Origin: Pseudobdellovibrionaceae bacterium
GTDB taxonomy: Bacteria; Bdellovibrionota; Bdellovibrionia; Bdellovibrionales; Bdellovibrionaceae
Direction: 5' to 3'
Assembly (NCBI GenBank): GCA_013359135.1
Contig: JABWCN010000014.1
Span: 19,248-83,247, forward strand
Length of the DNA: 64,000 nucleotides
Shown here in pieces: positions 36,910-45,482 of the stretch. The notes beneath the pieces are model-generated. The model ran no database searches. It worked only from the letters and a program-made list of their open reading frames with translations, and was not told the DNA's origin. The first letter of the stretch is position 1. Each line of letters starts with the position of its first letter. The position numbers were made by a program, and so were the translations under genes.

Positions 36910-37569
36910 ATGAAAAAATTATTAGTGATCACTCTAGCAACATTAGCTATGGCGTTCCAAGCATCTGCAGGTATCAAGGCCGCTGAAGTTCCTGAAAAAG
37001 CAAAAGAATTTGCAGCTAAATTAGAATCAATGAAACCAGAAGATAAAGAAGCTGAAATTGCTAAAGTTCTTTCTAGTGCTAACAACAAATATGGTATTAA
37101 AAGTGCTGATGTTAAATCAATGCTTGCGTTTCTTAATGAAGTTGGAGTTGCTGATTCTAACAAATTAGTTTCCTACATAATGAAGGTTGCCGAAGTAGAA
37201 GCTACAGGAGACAAAAGTGCAGTTAATTTGAAAAGTGCCGCTTTACAAGTAACTAAAGCCCTTATTGAAGCTTCTAAATTTACTGGTGATGCAAAAACAG
37301 ATGCAAAAACTGTTTTGAATCCTTTCATTGGCGCTTCTGGAGTATTATTTGAGCATGCGAGTACAGATGGTGCTGCTTTAAATAAACTTGCTAATCAAAT
37401 TTATTCAATGAATGTTGCTATTAATGCTAAGGCAAGAGGTGAGACTGTTAACCTAGAGGACGTTTCAAAAAAAGCATTTAAAAGATTCTTATTAGGAACT
37501 GATTCTAAACTTACTGAAGCAGAAATTGAAGCTCAATACAGAAAATGGAAAGAAGACTGTAAAGCTTAA
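36910..37569 (+). CDS. Small exported helical protein
   Basis: A 219-residue protein with signal peptide MKKLLVITLATLAMAFQASA cleaved before 'GIKAAEV'. The mature part is almost entirely alpha-helical, Ala/Lys-rich, without cysteine apart from one at the C terminus ('WKEDCKA'). A perfect AAGGAG stands six bases before the ATG and a strong terminator follows the stop, so this is a well-expressed single-gene unit. I do not recognise the family. It could work with the 1163-residue protein upstream, but no shared motif supports this. Confidence 0.72.
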   Translation: MKKLLVITLATLAMAFQASAGIKAAEVPEKAKEFAAKLESMKPEDKEAEIAKVLSSANNKYGIKSADVKSMLAFLNEVGVADSNKLVSYIMKVAEVEATGDKSAVNLKSAALQVTKALIEASKFTGDAKTDAKTVLNPFIGASGVLFEHASTDGAALNKLANQIYSMNVAINAKARGETVNLEDVSKKAFKRFLLGTDSKLTEAEIEAQYRKWKEDCKA

Positions 37570-37587
37570 TGCTTAAAGTCCAATTGC

Positions 37588-37622
37588 AAAAAAGGCTAAG
37601 TTAAATAACTTAGCCTTTTTTT
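37588..37622 (+). terminator. Intrinsic terminator
   Basis: A near-perfect inverted repeat with arms AAAAAGGCTAAGTTA and TAACTTAGCCTTTTT, short loop, followed by further T residues. It ends the 36910-37569 gene and, being symmetric with A and T tracts, may also stop cyclophilin transcription from the opposite strand. Confidence 0.9.
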
Positions 37623-37678
37623 ATTTGTGTTGAGCTTTGTATTTTGTCTAAATTTAAAAAAAGTATTCAAATTTGTAT

Positions 37679-38182
37679 TTAAATCACTTTTACAGATAAA
37701 ATTTTTATTTCCTCAACAGGCCTATCAGCAATACCAGTCCTTACAAGAGATATTTTTTCAACGATATCATAACCTTCTATAACCTCTCCTAAAACAGAGT
37801 GTTTTCCATTTAAAAAGGGAGTAGGAGCAACGGTAATAAAAAATTGAGAACCATTAGTATTTGGTCTGCTAACATTGGCACTAGAAAGAATACCCACTTT
37901 GTTGTGAGTTAACTCAGGATGATATTCATCATTTACATTGTACCCAGGTCCACCAGTTCCATTACCTAAAGGACAACCAAACTGAACCATAAAATTAGGA
38001 ATGACTCTGTGGAAAATGATTCCATCATAAAAAGGTCTTTTTACTTTTTCTCTAGTTTTAGGATCAACCCACTCTTTAGTACCGTTAGCAAGTCCAGCAA
38101 AATGTTCAACCATGTTTGGCACTTTATCTTTGAATAATTTGATTTTGAAGTTTCCAGCTGTGGTCTCAAAATGAGCGATCAT
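37679..38182 (-). CDS. Cyclophilin-type peptidyl-prolyl cis-trans isomerase
   Basis: A 167-residue single-domain cyclophilin with no signal peptide, hence cytoplasmic. Key motifs: 'TTAGNFKIKLFKDKVP', 'YDGIIFHRVIPNFMVQFGCP' (with the catalytic FHR), 'NGSQFFITVAPTPFLNGKHSVLGEV'-type segment, given here as SQFFITVAPTPFLNGKHSVF-like landmarks. It catalyses proline isomerisation during folding. The insertion 'TREKVKRP' and 'GTGGPGYNVNDE' are normal for bacterial PpiB-like enzymes. AAGGAG precedes the ATG. It follows the tol cluster and a tiny membrane protein on the same strand. Confidence 0.94.
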   Translation of the reverse strand: MIAHFETTAGNFKIKLFKDKVPNMVEHFAGLANGTKEWVDPKTREKVKRPFYDGIIFHRVIPNFMVQFGCPLGNGTGGPGYNVNDEYHPELTHNKVGILSSANVSRPNTNGSQFFITVAPTPFLNGKHSVLGEVIEGYDIVEKISLVRTGIADRPVEEIKILSVKVI

Positions 38183-38240
38183 CTTTTCTCCTTAAATTTC
38201 ATGAAAGTCTGTAGTATTTGAAACTATAGACCGTAGTTAA

Positions 38241-38390
38241 TTACTTGAGTTTATAAATTTGAGTTTTTTTGAAAGAAAATTTATTTCTACTTTTTCCAGA
38301 ATGAAAACTAAACGCCACCAGAAAAAAAGCAAGAATATAAATGCCTAGAATTCGTTGCCATGGAGAGGTATTTGATTTTCTGTTTTTCAT
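38241..38390 (-). CDS. Tiny membrane protein (49 residues) between cyclophilin and tolB
   Basis: An ATG at 38388-38390 (minus strand) with AAAGG five bases upstream opens a 49-codon frame ending at TAA 38241-38243. The product has a basic N terminus (MKNRKSNTSPWQR), one hydrophobic span 'ILGIYILAFFLVAFSF' and a basic tail 'HSGKSRNKFSFKKTQ'. That layout is typical of small inner-membrane proteins. It lies 66 bases downstream of tolB in the position where pal often follows; it has no OmpA-like domain and is not Pal. Function unknown. Confidence 0.55.
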   Translation of the reverse strand: MKNRKSNTSPWQRILGIYILAFFLVAFSFHSGKSRNKFSFKKTQIYKLK

Positions 38391-38455
38391 AGCCTTTCTA
38401 GATATAGAGATAGCTTCCTAAGGGCAAGACGCAGCGAGACGTCAAAGCTTAAAAA

Positions 38456-39862
38456 CTAGTCAATATTAGAGGACCATTTGGGTTTATAATAGTTATAGTT
38501 ATCCTGAGTCACAGAACGTTCTTCGGTTCCAGAAATGTTGGAAAAATAGATCTGATTTTTACCACTACGATTACTAGTATAAATCACAAATCGTCCGTCG
38601 GGAGAGAAGCTTGGGTCCTCATTATCAGCAGCTTTGCCATTTTTTTTCTTTGCAGAGGTGAGTCTAATCATTTCACTGCCATCAGCATTCATTACAAAAA
38701 TGTCAAAGTTGCCTTCCGTTTGTCCTGCAAAAGCGATCTTTTTGCCATCTGGAGACCAAGTAGGGGAAGAGTTAAAAACTCCTGCCGTTGTAATTCTTTT
38801 CACATTGGAACCGTCAATGTCCATGATGTAAATCATAGGACGTCCATGTCGGTCGGAAGAAAAAGCAATCTTTTTTCCGTCTGGACTGACTGCTGGCTCA
38901 ACGTTCATGGCGCTATTAGGACCATTAGTTATTTTACCTTGTAAGGTTCCATCAAGAGAAATTTTAAAAATATCTGGTGAAACGCCCTGTGAAATAGTCA
39001 GAAAAATAGATTTTCCATCAGGTGAAAAACTAGCACCAGAGTTGATTCCTTGGCGATTTGAGATGTTGGTACGTTTACTAGTCTCTAAGTCGAATAAAAA
39101 TAAATCAGCGTTTCGCAATTTAGTGACTTTTCTTTGCACGTAAGCCGTATAAGCAATTTTTTTAGCATCTTTTGACCAGTTAGGAGAAATGGCAATAGAA
39201 TTATGATTAGTCAGCTTTTCAGAGTTTACGCCATCCCAATCCATAATATAGATCTCTCTGAATTTTCCGCCACCTTTATCACTAGAAAAAACTAAGCGAG
39301 AATTAAATGGGCCTTCATTATCTGTTAAATTTTTTAAAACATCGTTAGAAAATGTGTGAGCTATTTTTCTGGCCGCAGCCACTGGTCCCTTATATTTTTT
39401 CCCAAAAACTAAGCCTTTTTTAGGAACATGATACAAATAAACTTCCAATTCAATTTCATTGTTTGTAACTGCATAGGAAGCTCTAATCAAGAAGTCAGCC
39501 TTCAAACTTTGTTCATTCCAACTTTCAAATTTGAAACCACTTGGGTCAGTTGGAAAAGGTTTAATTGATGTTTTTTTAGTGTCTTCTAGAAAGGCCTTTT
39601 GTTGGATGAACTCGAAATAACCAGAGACATCTAAATCATTAGAAATCACGCGATGAATTTCAGCACCAACATTCAGGTTGGCAGAGGCCATGGTCGGCGA
39701 GCCTTGATAAAGAAAAGGAGGGAAGGCTAATAGACTACGTTTGGTTTTGGCTTCACCAACTTTAATGTAAACTTGTTCTGCTTGGGTTGCAGAAGCGAAA
39801 TTTAATATAATTCCAATCAATGAAAATAAAATAAGCTTTAATGAATTTTTTTTTAACTTCAT
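38456..39862 (-). CDS. tolB: Tol-Pal system beta-propeller protein TolB
   Basis: A 468-residue periplasmic protein with signal peptide ending 'FASATQA'. The N-terminal alpha/beta domain ('[13 protein letters not shown]'-like: [16 protein letters not shown]) is followed by a six-bladed propeller with repeats such as '[12 protein letters not shown]', '[20 protein letters not shown]' and '[20 protein letters not shown]'. TolB links TolA to Pal for outer-membrane constriction at division. It lies downstream of tolQ, tolR and tolA. Slightly longer than the usual 430 residues. No pal gene follows in this window. Confidence 0.94.
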   Translation of the reverse strand: MKLKKNSLKLILFSLIGIILNFASATQAEQVYIKVGEAKTKRSLLAFPPFLYQGSPTMASANLNVGAEIHRVISNDLDVSGYFEFIQQKAFLEDTKKTSIKPFPTDPSGFKFESWNEQSLKADFLIRASYAVTNNEIELEVYLYHVPKKGLVFGKKYKGPVAAARKIAHTFSNDVLKNLTDNEGPFNSRLVFSSDKGGGKFREIYIMDWDGVNSEKLTNHNSIAISPNWSKDAKKIAYTAYVQRKVTKLRNADLFLFDLETSKRTNISNRQGINSGASFSPDGKSIFLTISQGVSPDIFKISLDGTLQGKITNGPNSAMNVEPAVSPDGKKIAFSSDRHGRPMIYIMDIDGSNVKRITTAGVFNSSPTWSPDGKKIAFAGQTEGNFDIFVMNADGSEMIRLTSAKKKNGKAADNEDPSFSPDGRFVIYTSNRSGKNQIYFSNISGTEERSVTQDNYNYYKPKWSSNID

Positions 39863-39926
39863 AGTCTACTTTCTGTTATGTGTGTTACAACTACTATGTC
39901 GATTTATTATATCAAAATTAGCAAAA

Positions 39927-40790
39927 TCACTCTGGAAAACCAATTAATATTCCTTTGACGCCAACGATTGCCAGAAATTTCTCTGGGGGTTTGGGAAATG
40001 GAGAAGATCTTGTAATCGTATCTAAGACAATGTCATCATAGGCCGCGTGACCACTAGACTTATAGATTTGATTATAAACTACCACTCCACTTTCATCGAT
40101 TTTAATTAAGGCCTGAGCTTTTAAGTCTTTATTAGTCAGCCATTGTGGTAAGGTCCAGTTCTCTTTGATTTTACGATCAATTTCGGAAACATAATTTTCA
40201 TGTTGAATTTTGTTTAGCCCCGTAAGTTCTGTACCGGGATTAATTACATTCCCTTTGTATTGAAAAGAGTTTTTATTATTGTTTGCATTGCTGGATTTCT
40301 TTTCTAAATCATGCGCTAACTCAGACTTAATTTTATCAATGGCAGATAGTTTTTTAATTTTTTCTATTGCTTCCGTTTGTTTTTTTTTGAGTTTATCGCT
40401 ATTTTTTGCATCCGGTTTTTCTTTTAGTAATTTAATAGCTTCCACGTCTTTAGGGGGTTGCTTTTCAGGTAGTTTGTTTTTGATTTCAGTTGCCTCTGCA
40501 GGAGGATTGTTTTCAGGCTCTGGACTTTTTTCTTCAATTTTTTTTTCTAATTGTGGCTCATCAGATGGATTTTGGTTGGGTTTTTCAGTTGGTAATTTGT
40601 CAGGAAGTCCAACGATATCAACGCGAATAGCAGAATCAAAGTCAATTCTTTCCTGACTCCAAAATACATTCTGAAGGATAATTAATGAAAAAATAAAGAA
40701 ATGAATAGCTAATGAAATCCAAAGACCGTTATCATTGTCTCTAGGCTTGAGCTCTTCTTCTTTAGTTACTTCTGAGATCGCTTCATTCAT
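39927..40790 (-). CDS. tolA: TolA-like energy transducer
   Basis: A 287-residue protein: short cytoplasmic tail, one membrane span 'WISLAIHFFIFSLIILQNVF' (about 25-44), a Pro/Glu/Lys-rich periplasmic linker (65-165), and a C-terminal TonB/TolA-type domain ('EIDRKIKENWTLPQWL', 'AQALIKIDESGVVVYNQI', 'KSSGHAAYDDIVLDTI', 'SSPFPKPPEKFL'). It transmits proton-motive energy from TolQR to the outer membrane. Gene order tolQ-tolR-tolA-tolB supports TolA over TonB. It starts five bases after tolR. Confidence 0.88.
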   Translation of the reverse strand: MNEAISEVTKEEELKPRDNDNGLWISLAIHFFIFSLIILQNVFWSQERIDFDSAIRVDIVGLPDKLPTEKPNQNPSDEPQLEKKIEEKSPEPENNPPAEATEIKNKLPEKQPPKDVEAIKLLKEKPDAKNSDKLKKKQTEAIEKIKKLSAIDKIKSELAHDLEKKSSNANNNKNSFQYKGNVINPGTELTGLNKIQHENYVSEIDRKIKENWTLPQWLTNKDLKAQALIKIDESGVVVYNQIYKSSGHAAYDDIVLDTITRSSPFPKPPEKFLAIVGVKGILIGFPE

Positions 40791-40795
40791 GTTGA

Positions 40796-41224
40796 CTATT
40801 TCTCTCTTGGTAAAGTCACTAGACCCAAGTTGTGTATACCCGCAGCCTTTGTTTCTGCCATCGCTTCTGCCACAACTCCATAATCTACGCGACGATCAGC
40901 TTGTATATAGACTTGTTTATTTTTCCTAGTTTTAAAAATGGCTGTTAGTTTTTCTTTTAGTTGATTCAAAGGAATAGGATGCTTGGCAATGGAAATCTTT
41001 TGATTTGCCTCTATGACAATTAATAGAGGTTCTTCTTTTAGCTCAAGGCCCGTGGCTGAAGTTTTTGGAAGATCAACTTGAATTCCTTGCTGCATTAGGG
41101 GAGTTGTCACCATAAACATAATTAATAAAACAAGCATCACATCAACCAAGGGCGTGACGTTGATCTCACTCAGTACGGCTTTAGAGCTTCCACCACTTCT
41201 TGCTGAACCACTATTCATTCCCAT
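40796..41224 (-). CDS. tolR: TolR/ExbD-type biopolymer transporter
   Basis: A 142-residue protein with the family layout: cytoplasmic N terminus 'SEINVTPLVDVMLVLLIMFMVTTPLM', given here as INVTPLVDVMLVLLIMF, in which the membrane Asp (VD) carries protons. The periplasmic domain ends 'GVVAEAMAETKAAGIHNLGLVT'. A Ser/Gly-rich start 'NSGSARSGGSSK' is slightly longer than usual. It lies between tolQ and tolA and forms the proton channel with TolQ. Confidence 0.95.
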   Translation of the reverse strand: MGMNSGSARSGGSSKAVLSEINVTPLVDVMLVLLIMFMVTTPLMQQGIQVDLPKTSATGLELKEEPLLIVIEANQKISIAKHPIPLNQLKEKLTAIFKTRKNKQVYIQADRRVDYGVVAEAMAETKAAGIHNLGLVTLPREK

Positions 41225-41240
41225 GATTTACCCAAGATCC

Positions 41241-42005
41241 TTATTGATTAAAAAAATTTCTTTTTACAATATTTAAAAAATCAGCAGAAAAATTATTTAA
41301 TTCTATTTCTTCTTTTCTGACCTGAGAAACAAAATGATTATAAAGAACAACAGCTGGAATGGCTGCGGCTAATCCAATAGCTGTTGCAATAAGTGCTTCA
41401 GAAATACCGGGTGCTACAACAGCTAAGCTAGCATTACCAGTGGCTCCAATTTTTTGAAAAGAAGACATAATTCCCCAGACAGTTCCAAAAAGACCGATGA
41501 AGGGGCCAGTGCTTCCAGTAGTAGCTAACACATTTAGTTTAGCTTCCATTTTAGCAAGTTCATTTTCTGTAGCTTTCCTAACAACACGTTCAAGATTGTC
41601 AATACTTGTCAGTTGAGGTCTTTGTGGATCATTTTGAGACGGGGTCGCACTATGAGTTGGAGTTGTTCCATGGGGAGCTTGACTTTGAATTAATGAGGTT
41701 AGATGAGAGCTCATGTCAGCTAATTTTTTCATTTCTAAGTAAGAAGATTTAAATACCCGAGCCAGGGGGCTATCACGAAACTTATCAAGTTCATCGTTAA
41801 GATGATCTAAGGAGCTGCTTTTCCAGAACTGAACTAAAAAAAGTTCATTCATCAATTTAATCTTTTTAAATAACTTCCACTTATTAAAAGCAATACCCCA
41901 GCAAGTAATGCTCAAACCCACCAAAATAAGAAGTGTGAATTGAACCACGGGAGAAGCTTGCATAACAGCATCAAAGGCTCCTGTATTAACACTTATTTTT
42001 TCCAA
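41241..42005 (-). CDS. tolQ: TolQ/ExbB-type proton channel protein
   Basis: A 254-residue inner-membrane protein with three spans: about 20-40 ('VQFTLLILVGLSITCWGIAF'), 160-180 ('GPFIGLFGTVWGIMSSF') and 195-220 ('EALIATAIGLAAAIPAVVLY'). The two latter blocks are the MotA/TolQ/ExbB signature. A 25-residue Pro/Ser/Thr-rich insertion at about 105-130 is unusual. Start is a TTG four bases after GGAGGG; no nearby ATG competes. It heads the tolQRAB operon. The 6S RNA gene lies directly upstream on the same strand. Confidence 0.94.
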   Translation of the reverse strand: MEKISVNTGAFDAVMQASPVVQFTLLILVGLSITCWGIAFNKWKLFKKIKLMNELFLVQFWKSSSLDHLNDELDKFRDSPLARVFKSSYLEMKKLADMSSHLTSLIQSQAPHGTTPTHSATPSQNDPQRPQLTSIDNLERVVRKATENELAKMEAKLNVLATTGSTGPFIGLFGTVWGIMSSFQKIGATGNASLAVVAPGISEALIATAIGLAAAIPAVVLYNHFVSQVRKEEIELNNFSADFLNIVKRNFFNQ

Positions 42006-42117
42006 ATACCCTCCAACCTCACATAGTCATGAAAATATAAAATCTCGTAAACTTTTCTTAATATAGGATTATAGACATTCAAGTGGAAGCAGGCCAAGAA
42101 AATTATGAAGTGATAAA

Positions 42118-42275
42118 GGCAAAAAAAAAGGCCCGAAGACAACTCTGAAATAAACCTCAAATCTAAGGTGGGTGGCCATGATAACAACTTTAGGCTTCCC
42201 AGTACGAGCTGGGCTTGCACACCATTGTCAGGGACAGCCCCCAAATTCTTTGCTTGTAAGGTTTATTTTCGATGA
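42118..42275 (-). ncRNA. ssrS: 6S RNA
   Basis: On the minus strand the ends form a 10-bp stem (AAATAAACCT at 42259-42268 with AGGTTTATTT at 42148-42157). Inside, the left side reads GGGGGCTGTCCCTGACAA, matching the E. coli 6S 'GGGCCAGUCCCCUGAGCC' region. The right side reads CTGGGAAGCCTAAAGTTG and then CACCCACCTTAGATTTGAGG, matching the E. coli 'CCGAGAAGCCUUAAAACUG ... CACCUUGA' region. A CCCAG/CTGGG apical hairpin lies between. A run of T follows at the 3' end (A tract at 42119-42129 on plus). 6S RNA mimics an open promoter and binds housekeeping RNA polymerase in slow growth. The 5' end is approximate. Confidence 0.82.
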
Positions 42276-42645
42276 GCTTTACGCCGTCGAACCCAAATTC
42301 AGTGTAAAACATTATCTTTGAATTTTCAATAGAGCAGGACTGAAAACAAAAAAAATTGTATAAATAAACACGGTTCTAGAGTGGAACCAGCCTAACAGCC
42401 ACGCTACTAATGAGAAATTTTGAAGAAGCGACTATCTACGATTCATCTGAAAAAAGTTTTGGCAGTTAAAAAGAGAAACTTTTGTGTTAAATTTGCTTTT
42501 TAACTTTTTTTATGCTGCTTTTTCTAGTACTATTAATGACCTTACTGGGCGTTCAGCCTGAGCTCTGAGCTCGACAAGCGAACTAAAGCTTCTTTTCGTT
42601 TTATTATCCTATTAAGAAAAATAATAGTTATCCGAAAGCTAAGGT
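42276..42645. other. Non-coding stretch upstream of the xseA operon
   Basis: About 370 bases with no convincing gene. It should contain the promoter of 6S RNA (minus) and of the xseA operon (plus). A GGTTC/GAACC hairpin lies near 42372-42388 and a GAGCTCTGAGCTC repeat at 42560-42572. Neither matched an RNA family I know. Confidence 0.4.
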
Positions 42646-42870
42646 ATGGATTTAAAAACCTTAGATTTTATATTTCCTTTTGTGTCTTTTTTTTATGGAA
42701 GCCTTGTATTGTTTGTACTAGAGATTCCTTTATTAAAAAAAATCACGCACAATGGGGAAAAGTCATTACTAGCAATTTCTCTTAGAGAGCAATTGCTAGT
42801 GCATAAACCACTGGCATGGATTTGTTTTTTTGTCGGAGGTCTGTGGTCGTTACAAAATTTGTTAATTTAA
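42646..42870 (+). CDS. Small two-span membrane protein upstream of xseA
   Basis: A 74-residue protein with two hydrophobic spans ('FIFPFVSFFYGSLVLFVL' at 8-25 and 'LAWICFFVGGLWSLQNLLI' at 56-74) joined by a basic loop. AAGG lies directly before the ATG. It precedes xseA by 45 bases on the same strand, and may be the first gene of the xseA-xseB-ispA operon. Family not recognised; it could be a genuine small membrane protein of this lineage. Confidence 0.6.
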   Translation: MDLKTLDFIFPFVSFFYGSLVLFVLEIPLLKKITHNGEKSLLAISLREQLLVHKPLAWICFFVGGLWSLQNLLI

Positions 42871-42915
42871 GTTCTCAGTTTGACTTAATTAAGCCCTCCA
42901 GTTAGGGTCTTGCCC

Positions 42916-44307
42916 ATGAGCGACCCAACAATAGTTAACACTAAAAGTGCAGCCTTAAACACAGAAACAGTGAAATCTTTAACTAAAGAAGACGCTAAAG
43001 TTTTATCTGTTGAACAGTTAAATTTGCAAATTAAACAACTTCTTGAGGGGCAAATCGCTTCAGTTTGGATTCGAGCAGAGATTTCAAACTTCAAGGCCCA
43101 TACTTCGGGGCATTACTATTTTTCATTGAAGGATGACAAATCTCAAATATCTGCGGTGATGTTTCGTGGGTTTAATTCTAAGTTGCGTTTTAAGTTGGTT
43201 GATGGTCTAGAGGTTTTGGTTAAGGGGCGCATAAGTGTTTATGAACCTCGAGGAAGTTACCAAATTTTATGTGAAGCTATGGAGCCTGTCGGTGCTGGGG
43301 CTTTGCAGAAAGCCTTTGAAGAACTCAAGCAAAAACTAAAGGCTGAGGGGTTGTTTGATTCAGCACGAAAGCGGTCTATTCCAACATTACCTCAAAAAGT
43401 AGTTTTAGTGACTTCACCAACGGGTGCTGCGATCCAAGATATGAGGCAAATTATTACCCGCCGCGCACCTTATTTAGAGGTCATTTTGATTCCCACTTTG
43501 GTTCAAGGCGAAGGAGCAGCCGAAAAAATTACAGAAGCTTTAAAAAAAGCATGGTTGTTGAAAAATGTTGATGTGATTATTGTTGGTCGTGGCGGTGGAT
43601 CCATAGAAGATTTGTGGGCTTTTAATGATGAAAATTTAGCGCGAGCTATTGCCGCCTCACCTGTTCCAGTGATTTCTGCTGTTGGCCACGAGATTGACTT
43701 TACTATTGCAGATTTTGTCGCTGATTTGCGGGCACCAACTCCTTCAGCGGCTGCGGAGCTGGTAGCAAAAAGCGCAAAGGAGCTTACGGAAAGATTGGTA
43801 TCAGTAAATCGTATGTTGAATATGATCCTTGAGCGTCAGTTTAAAAAGTGGGATCAGCGATTAGAAAACTTAAAAATTCGATTGATTGATCCAAAGAAAA
43901 AGCTTCAAGATTTAATTCTTAAAAATGATGATTTGTTTAATCGTCTTGAAAAAGCACTAGATAGAAAAATTTTAACTTATAAGCATAAAGCAGAGTTGTT
44001 GTTACAGAAGCTTAAAGACCCGGCAGTCAAAATAAAATTAGCTAGTGAGGAAGTACATTTTTTACACAAAACATTGATTGCTAAAATCCAAGAGTTACTT
44101 AAGGCGAAACAGATAGATGTTAAAAATAAAATGCAATTGTTAGATTCTTTTAGTCCACTAAAAGTGGTTGAACGTGGTTATGTGATTGTTACTAAAGATG
44201 ATCAGGTTATTAAAGAAAGATCGCAGCTAGCAGAAGAAGACCAAATTCAGCTTAGGTTCGCTGATGGGCCTTTGCAGGTTAAAATTAAAGAATTGAAATT
44301 AAAATAA
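42916..44307 (+). CDS. xseA: Exodeoxyribonuclease VII large subunit
   Basis: About 463 residues from the ATG at 42916; a TTG two codons upstream is less likely. The N-terminal OB-fold reads 'VEQLNLQIKQLLEGQIASVW', then 'GHYYFSLKDDKSQISAVMF' and 'VLVKGRISVYEPRGSYQ'. The nuclease core has 'TSPTGAAIQDM', 'DVIIVGRGGGSIEDLWAFND' and 'VISAVGHEIDFTIADFVADL', with the conserved 'APTPSAAAEL'. With XseB it degrades single-stranded DNA to oligonucleotides in mismatch repair and damage tolerance. Length is typical. Followed by xseB after 18 bases. Confidence 0.96.
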   Translation: MSDPTIVNTKSAALNTETVKSLTKEDAKVLSVEQLNLQIKQLLEGQIASVWIRAEISNFKAHTSGHYYFSLKDDKSQISAVMFRGFNSKLRFKLVDGLEVLVKGRISVYEPRGSYQILCEAMEPVGAGALQKAFEELKQKLKAEGLFDSARKRSIPTLPQKVVLVTSPTGAAIQDMRQIITRRAPYLEVILIPTLVQGEGAAEKITEALKKAWLLKNVDVIIVGRGGGSIEDLWAFNDENLARAIAASPVPVISAVGHEIDFTIADFVADLRAPTPSAAAELVAKSAKELTERLVSVNRMLNMILERQFKKWDQRLENLKIRLIDPKKKLQDLILKNDDLFNRLEKALDRKILTYKHKAELLLQKLKDPAVKIKLASEEVHFLHKTLIAKIQELLKAKQIDVKNKMQLLDSFSPLKVVERGYVIVTKDDQVIKERSQLAEEDQIQLRFADGPLQVKIKELKLK

Positions 44308-44325
44308 ACTTAAAAGGACAGAGCT

Positions 44326-44550
44326 ATGGAGTTTGAAAAAAAGTTATCTCGGTTAGAAGAAATTGTACATAAAATGGAAAAAGGTGAAGTTTCATTAGAG
44401 GACTCTTTAAAGTTATTTGAAGAAGGTGTAAAATTATCTAGAGAATGTCATCAAAAACTTACAGATGCAGAGTTAAAAGTAAAAAAGTTAGTAGGATTTG
44501 ATCCCCAAGGAGAGGCTATCATAGAGCCTTTTAACGAGGACGAGAAATAA
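44326..44550 (+). CDS. xseB: Exodeoxyribonuclease VII small subunit
   Basis: A 74-residue protein matching XseB: 'FEKKLSRLEEIVHKMEKGEV', 'SLEDSLKLFEEGVKLSRECH' and 'LTDAELKVKKL'. It forms helical hairpins that coat XseA. AAGGAC lies before the ATG. The gene sits between xseA and ispA, an order shared by many bacteria. Confidence 0.96.
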   Translation: MEFEKKLSRLEEIVHKMEKGEVSLEDSLKLFEEGVKLSRECHQKLTDAELKVKKLVGFDPQGEAIIEPFNEDEK

Positions 44551-44551
44551 A

Positions 44552-45406
44552 TTGAGTGTTGTAATGGTGTTGGAATCTAATAAGTATCTTCAAAAATTTG
44601 AAGACTTTGCTAAAAAAGAATTAACTGCAATTTACCCAGAAGATATATTCAATAAAACATTATTGGAATCGATGCTTTATTCTTTTCAAAGTGGAGGGAA
44701 AAGATTTCGACCTTCCCTAGTTTTTGCTGCTACAGAGGCTCTGGGGTTAGCTTTGGAGAGATCATTGGGATGGGCCTTGGCGATTGAGATGATTCATACT
44801 TATTCTTTGATACATGATGATCTACCATGCATGGATGATGATGATGTTCGACGTGGTAAGCCCACGAATCATAAAGTTTATGGAGAAAGCATTGCTTTGT
44901 TGTCGGGAGATGCTTTGCTTACCGAGGCCTTCACTGTCATAGCAAAACAATATGAATCAAAGTTAGCACCATTGATTTTAGAATTAACTGAAATTTCAGG
45001 TTTAAAGGGTATGATCGGTGGACAGTTTTTAGATATGGAAGCAAGAGTTTTTGAACTTACCTACGTAAAACAAATGCATCTTTTGAAAACTGGAGCCCTT
45101 ATTTCGGGATGTTTTTCTGGACCAGCTATTTTAGCTCAACTAACTGCTGCTGAAGTAAAGAAATTTAAAAACATTGGACTTCATGCTGGATTTTTATTTC
45201 AAGTTAAAGATGATGTTCTAGATTTTCATGAAAAAAATCAAGAGCTGAAAAGCGTAGTGCCACATTTAGGTGGAGTTAAAAAAACCGAAAATTTCATAGA
45301 GCAAGAGACAAAAAAAATAATTGATCAACTAAGTGGATGTTCTTTTATAAAAAATCCATCTTTGATAGTTTCTTATTTAACGTGGAATTATCAACGAGAT
45401 CATTAG
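44552..45406 (+). CDS. ispA: Polyprenyl diphosphate (farnesyl) synthase
   Basis: About 284 residues if TTG 44552 is used, 280 from ATG 44564. First aspartate-rich motif 'DDLPCMDDDDVRRGKPTNH' (about 89-107) and second 'FQVKDDVLDF' (about 215-224) are intact; 'GKRFRPSLVFAATEAL' and 'GESIALLSGDALLTEAF' are also conserved. The family makes C15 (or related) trans-prenyl diphosphates, the primer for UppS. In the C-terminal third the usual 'GKDAxxxKxT' loop is shortened to 'NQELKSVVPHLGGVKKT', so the tail is divergent. Position after xseB is the common arrangement and supports ispA. Confidence 0.9.
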   Translation: MSVVMVLESNKYLQKFEDFAKKELTAIYPEDIFNKTLLESMLYSFQSGGKRFRPSLVFAATEALGLALERSLGWALAIEMIHTYSLIHDDLPCMDDDDVRRGKPTNHKVYGESIALLSGDALLTEAFTVIAKQYESKLAPLILELTEISGLKGMIGGQFLDMEARVFELTYVKQMHLLKTGALISGCFSGPAILAQLTAAEVKKFKNIGLHAGFLFQVKDDVLDFHEKNQELKSVVPHLGGVKKTENFIEQETKKIIDQLSGCSFIKNPSLIVSYLTWNYQRDH

Positions 45407-45482
45407 CATATGTTGTTAAAAAATATTGTCCACTTCTTAAATAAAATATGATTCAATTTTTTAAACATTAAAAGGAGGCTCA

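Noticed and set aside
38456..39862. Treating the S9 peptidase propeller and TolB as recent duplicates
   Set aside because: Both have beta-propeller repeats, but the blades and flanking domains differ; similarity is of fold only.
41993..42244. 83-codon frame on the minus strand overlapping the start of tolQ
   Set aside because: It covers the 6S RNA sequence, shares frame-shifted bases with tolQ and has no Shine-Dalgarno; a shadow of the RNA gene.
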